44,519 nucleotides of DNA from positions 102,236 to 146,754 of the forward strand of contig BFEA01000924.1 in NCBI GenBank assembly GCA_003427395.1, written 5' to 3'. This DNA is from Chara braunii. Its lineage: Eukaryota > Streptophyta > Charophyceae > Charales > Characeae. A model generated the notes under the pieces. The model saw nothing but the letters and a program-made list of their open reading frames with translations, was not told the origin of the DNA and searched no databases. The translations under genes were made by a program, and so were the position numbers. Positions 41,491 to 44,519 of the stretch are shown piece by piece; the stretch's first letter is position 1, and each line of letters opens with the position of its first letter.

Positions 41491-42140
41491 GAAACAGAAG
41501 CAAAATGCACTCGGTCAAAGTAACCTTATCTGGTGAAATATACACATCTACCACCCTCTTGAGACCCAATCAAGTGAGACTTACTGCTGAGGGAAGAGAG
41601 AGGGAAGGGAGCGGGAACGAGGGAAGGGAGAGGAAGGGAGCAGGAAGAGAGGAAAGAGAGGGAAGAGAGAGAAGAGACAGGGAGAAGATAGGGAAGAGAC
41701 GGAGAAGAGAGGGTAGAGAGCTAGAGAGGGCAAGAGAGAAGGCAAGAGAGAGGGATGAGGTAGGGAACAGGAAGGGAGAGAGAAGAGAGGGGGGAAGAGA
41801 GAGGGATACATGCCCAAACGCAAGCCTGTTTTCTTTTTGTGTTCCATCCTATAATGGCACGCTGGGCCCGTTTTCCAGCAGGTGATGCTCCCCACCAGTC
41901 AATGGAGCCTCTCCCCGGGTGCTAGTGGTGTCTTCTCTCACCAGCACCACTAGCATTGCAGAGGGTGTGTTTTCTCCCCACCCCCCCAAAAAAAGAAGAA
42001 AAAAAAAAGAAAAAAAAAGAAAAAAGATACAGAAACAAAATGCACTCTGGCACCGTAACCTTATGTGGTGAAATATACACATCCATGATCTACCACCCTC
42101 TTGAAACACAGCAGTCAGAGTGAGACTTAGTGCTTCCCTG
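41491..42140. repeat. Direct repeat flanking a purine tract and LINE tail
   Basis: The 100-bp units at 41485-41595 and 42028-42135 share CAAAATGCACTC, GTAACCTTAT, GGTGAAATATACACATC and CTACCACCCTCTTGA. Between them lie a purine tract (41585-41815) and the LINE tail. Confidence 0.85.
41855..42027 (+). mobile_element. LINE 3' end with strong terminal hairpin and poly(A)
   Basis: CGCTGGGCCCGTTTTCCAGC, then AGGTGATGCTCCCCACCAG, then TGCTAGTGGTG/CACCACTAGCA (41920-41930 and 41945-41955), a perfect 11-bp stem with a 14-base loop, then GGGTGTGTTTTC and an A-rich tail from about 41988. Confidence 0.75.
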
Positions 42141-42948
42141 CAGTCACTCTTGACTGTTAGACTCCCATTGCATTCCCTTATTTCCCCAGGGAATTACCAT
42201 TCACCCACGGGTTCCCTACGATACCATGTGCTGCATCCGTACATCAAGAACACCCGTCCCGGGCATCTCATTCCAAAGGCGTTCCAATGGCGGCGAGCGG
42301 CGGCTGCATGCCCATTCCACGTCCAAAGAGTCCTGCATTCCTATCTCCGCCAGTCCCATCATATCTATCTATTCCCATGTCAAGTCCCTCCATGTCCGCC
42401 CACCGTCTTCACCCTCGTCACTATCAACTTGCTAGTTGTCTCAACCGTCTCTATAACCATGGGCATGAAGATTTCCAAAGCCATCCATCGCCGCCATTTC
42501 CATTCTCATCCTTTCTAATCATCAACATTGTCCACCTCCACACCCCTCCATCATCATCATCACCACCAACTCACCTCGATCACCTCCCTCTCCCATCCTT
42601 ATCCATCCCATGCATCTTTCCATCCTCCATGTCATCTTTCAACACCTTCATCTGCATCTTCCGCCCCCGTTTTTCTCCACGCCTGAAAATACAGACTGAG
42701 AGGCCTGCTTCCCCATCTCCGTCCCTACGTCAACATTACCTGCATCCATCACTGTATTGCATCCCTGGTTTATTGCAGTAATCAAGCTGTTAACAGTTCA
42801 CATACCCACAACCCATGAGAAAATTCGCCATACCTTCATTGGACTACGATACCTGTGACATGGACCCATAACTGCAGACCAGTTAGGAGGTGTAGGGAAT
42901 AAAGGAGGAGAATAACAAACTCGGAGCTGTGAGCTGGTAGAATGCTAG
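42141..42948. other. C/T-rich unassigned stretch
   Basis: Rich in CATC and CCATC text between 42300 and 42780. Frames of 132 and 164 residues are P/S/H-rich without domains. Confidence 0.5.
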
Positions 42949-43043
42949 ATGCAGGTCTATGAACTGCCGCTGAAATCAGAAGATGGTGGACACAAAGAGG
43001 AAGCAACGTGGCACCGGGAGGTTACAATGACCTCAGATCATAG

Positions 43044-43540
43044 GTGGCAAACCGGCCTGCAGATGACCTTGCCACCATCCCCTCGTGGCGCAGCTTGCCG
43101 AGCTACCCTCTTCATCGGCAACGCCTGCCTGCGATCCTTTCAGTGGCTAATTTTATAGTTGCCCCTGATGGTCAATCAGTGGCTCAACGAACAGCGCAGC
43201 ATGCACAGCAGCAACTATCTGAGTGGGCTTTGCGGCAAGTTTGCGCCTCCTGTGATGAAGGCAAGACGAAGGACATAGGTCACTGCCTGCTTTTCTGCAC
43301 AAACGCCAGAGACTTCTGGTCGGATGTGCCAGCCTTCTGGGACGGGGAAACCCTTCCCCACAGCTGCTAGGACCAGACTCACTGGCTTTCCACTCCTGCC
43401 AGGTTCCGCAGCATGAGAATGCAAACTGTTCCACCGGATGCGACTGCATGCGTTATATGGCTCATCCAGGAACGAAGAAGAGAAGCGTCGAAGATGCCAA
43501 AAGACACTCCCGCAAACCAGGCCCCTCACGTGGAATAACT
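43044..43540 (+). pseudogene. LINE ORF2 C-terminal zinc-binding fragment
   Basis: The plus-strand frame reads VCASCDEGKTKDIGHCLLFC (about 43233-43292), a C-x2-C...H-C-x3-C arrangement typical of the zinc-binding region after plant LINE reverse transcriptases, followed by ARDFWSDVPAFW. After a TAG at 43368-43370 the frame continues (DQTHWLSTPARFRS, then ATACVIWLIQERRREASK), which supports a single nonsense change. Nothing of the polymerase is present. The assignment rests on the Cys/His pattern and the following Trp-rich text. Confidence 0.5.
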
Positions 43541-44490
43541 ACAGGGATGGCCTTAAACTCGAACATCACACGGGTTGGACCACCAGACCAAACGTCAAAT
43601 GAAGTCCGACACAGAATAGGTGAGATAACCGGAGAGCACTCTAGGACATCAAACAAAAGCTTGTCGACTGAACTCTGGGGGCAGGCAGAATAGGTGCGAT
43701 AACCGGACAGCACTGGAGTTTCAACTGGACCCGTGTACCCCCACTCGGCGGCGTGACCGACTCGTACCCGACCCTTCTGTTCCCCTCTCCCAGCAGCTCA
43801 CCCAACCGCGACACTGGGACTTCTCCTTCATGCCCCACAACGCTAATGGGATAAGGGAGAGACCACAGCGACAAAAAGATGCAGGCCAAAATGGTTTTCG
43901 CCACACGCGTTAACACAGCAGCCAAGAGCCAGCAAAGGGGAGGAGATACTGGAGAGGCCACGGTGACACGATGGTAAGACCAGAATGGTTGTCGACACAG
44001 GCGCGACATAAAGAGGACTAGCATAGTGTCTCCACTACAGGGAATGGACGGCTCCGTAGGCAACGGGCTGCGCTGCCAACAATGGTGGTTAACAGCGTCA
44101 GCTACCCTCAGGATGCGAATGGCTCATTTGAGTTCTCTGCCACAGGCTGACTGGCTACGACAAAGAGGCCCTGTACCCTGGGCAGCTGCTCCTCTGGGGT
44201 CTTCCGGATGAACCGGGCGGGGTCTCTCAGTGCAGACTAGCCCTCCGGGCTTCGTGGCGAAGAGTTTGCCAGGGAACCTGGTCCCTTCTGCTTCGCCAGG
44301 GAACTTGGTCCCTTCTGCAAGGGCTCGAAGCGTAGTCAGGGATGTCCGCTCTTTCTTAAGGGGTACCACGTGAGAAAGTAAGAGGTCGATTGCCTCCACA
44401 TTGGGATAGGATGGGGCGGCACATGTTCAATCCGGTCCTCTTCTAAAAGGGGCACATCAGCAACTTTTGGACGAGAGACAGTAGGAGGTC
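43541..44490. other. Unassigned terminal stretch
   Basis: Short repeats only: GGTGAGATAACCGGAGAGCAC- and GGTGCGATAACCGGACAGCAC-like strings 70-80 bases apart (43619, 43690), and a 27-28-base duplication at 44264-44318 (GCCAGGGAAC(C/T)TGGTCCCTT). Confidence 0.5.
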
Positions 44491-44519
44491 AGTTGAGTTC
44501 ACATTCAGACAAGACGGCC
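44491..44519 (+). repeat. 29-bp exact repeat of the gap edge, at the window end
   Basis: Identical to 17543-17571. The window stops exactly where the other copy enters its G run. Confidence 0.97.

Noticed and set aside
40542-41569. Open frames of 322 and 296 residues on the minus strand
   Set aside because: They are S/L/F/P-rich translations of the purine tract in two frames at once, which is expected from base composition. No domain.
43641-44063. 140-residue minus-strand frame near the end
   Set aside because: Unrecognised, hydrophobic by composition; no supporting context.

Overview
The window looks like nuclear DNA of a photosynthetic streptophyte (a land plant or charophyte alga). It carries a plastid ndhI fragment, mitochondrial nad1 and rpl2 fragments, plant-type LINE retrotransposons, tRNA-derived SINEs, many miniature inverted-repeat elements (MITEs) and long microsatellites. 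The LINE proteins remind me of those in charophyte assemblies such as Chara, but I cannot verify this. I see no intact host gene. Almost every open frame is a broken retroelement frame, a low-complexity translation or a shadow.

Layout. 0-3 kb: tandem repeats, tRNA-like SINE heads and T/C-rich DNA. 3-4.4 kb: gag-like retroelement debris interrupted by ndhI DNA. 4.4-9.0 kb: a decayed LINE on the minus strand (ORF1, then endonuclease and the start of reverse transcriptase), cut by a sequencing adapter. 9.0-13.4 kb: anonymous repeats. 13.5-14.2 kb: nad1 and rpl2 fragments head to head. 15-17.5 kb: tandem repeats and a compound CA/ATCA microsatellite ending at a 15-N gap. 18.58 kb: a second adapter. 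18.7-20.3 kb: a 60-130 bp spaced tandem array and a TTCG-rich MITE. 22.2-22.5 kb: TTAA-type MITEs. 22.78-25.98 kb: a long-terminal-inverted-repeat element with a 2.05-kb insertion in one arm. 28.1-28.5 kb: a dimeric SINE. 28.5-32.3 kb: a cluster of TTAA-type MITEs inserted end to end. 32.35-35.98 kb: a 5'-truncated LINE with a 17-bp target-site duplication inside one of those MITEs. 36-39 kb: degenerate tandem repeats. 39.0-39.9 kb: tandem tRNA-derived SINEs. 40.0-40.1 kb: a tiny LINE-tail insertion with a 17-bp target-site duplication. 40.7-41.8 kb: a purine tract. 43.0-43.5 kb: a LINE zinc-finger fragment.

The parts do not form a pathway. They are layers of insertions whose order can partly be read: MITEs first, then the LINE. 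The most distinctive object is a family of 156-209 bp elements with 11-bp inverted ends flanked by TTAA. They sit head to tail sharing one TTAA, which makes palindromic junctions. The two adapter palindromes, the gap, and a 29-bp match between the gap edge and the window end show that parts of the assembly are artificial and should be checked before any biological reading.
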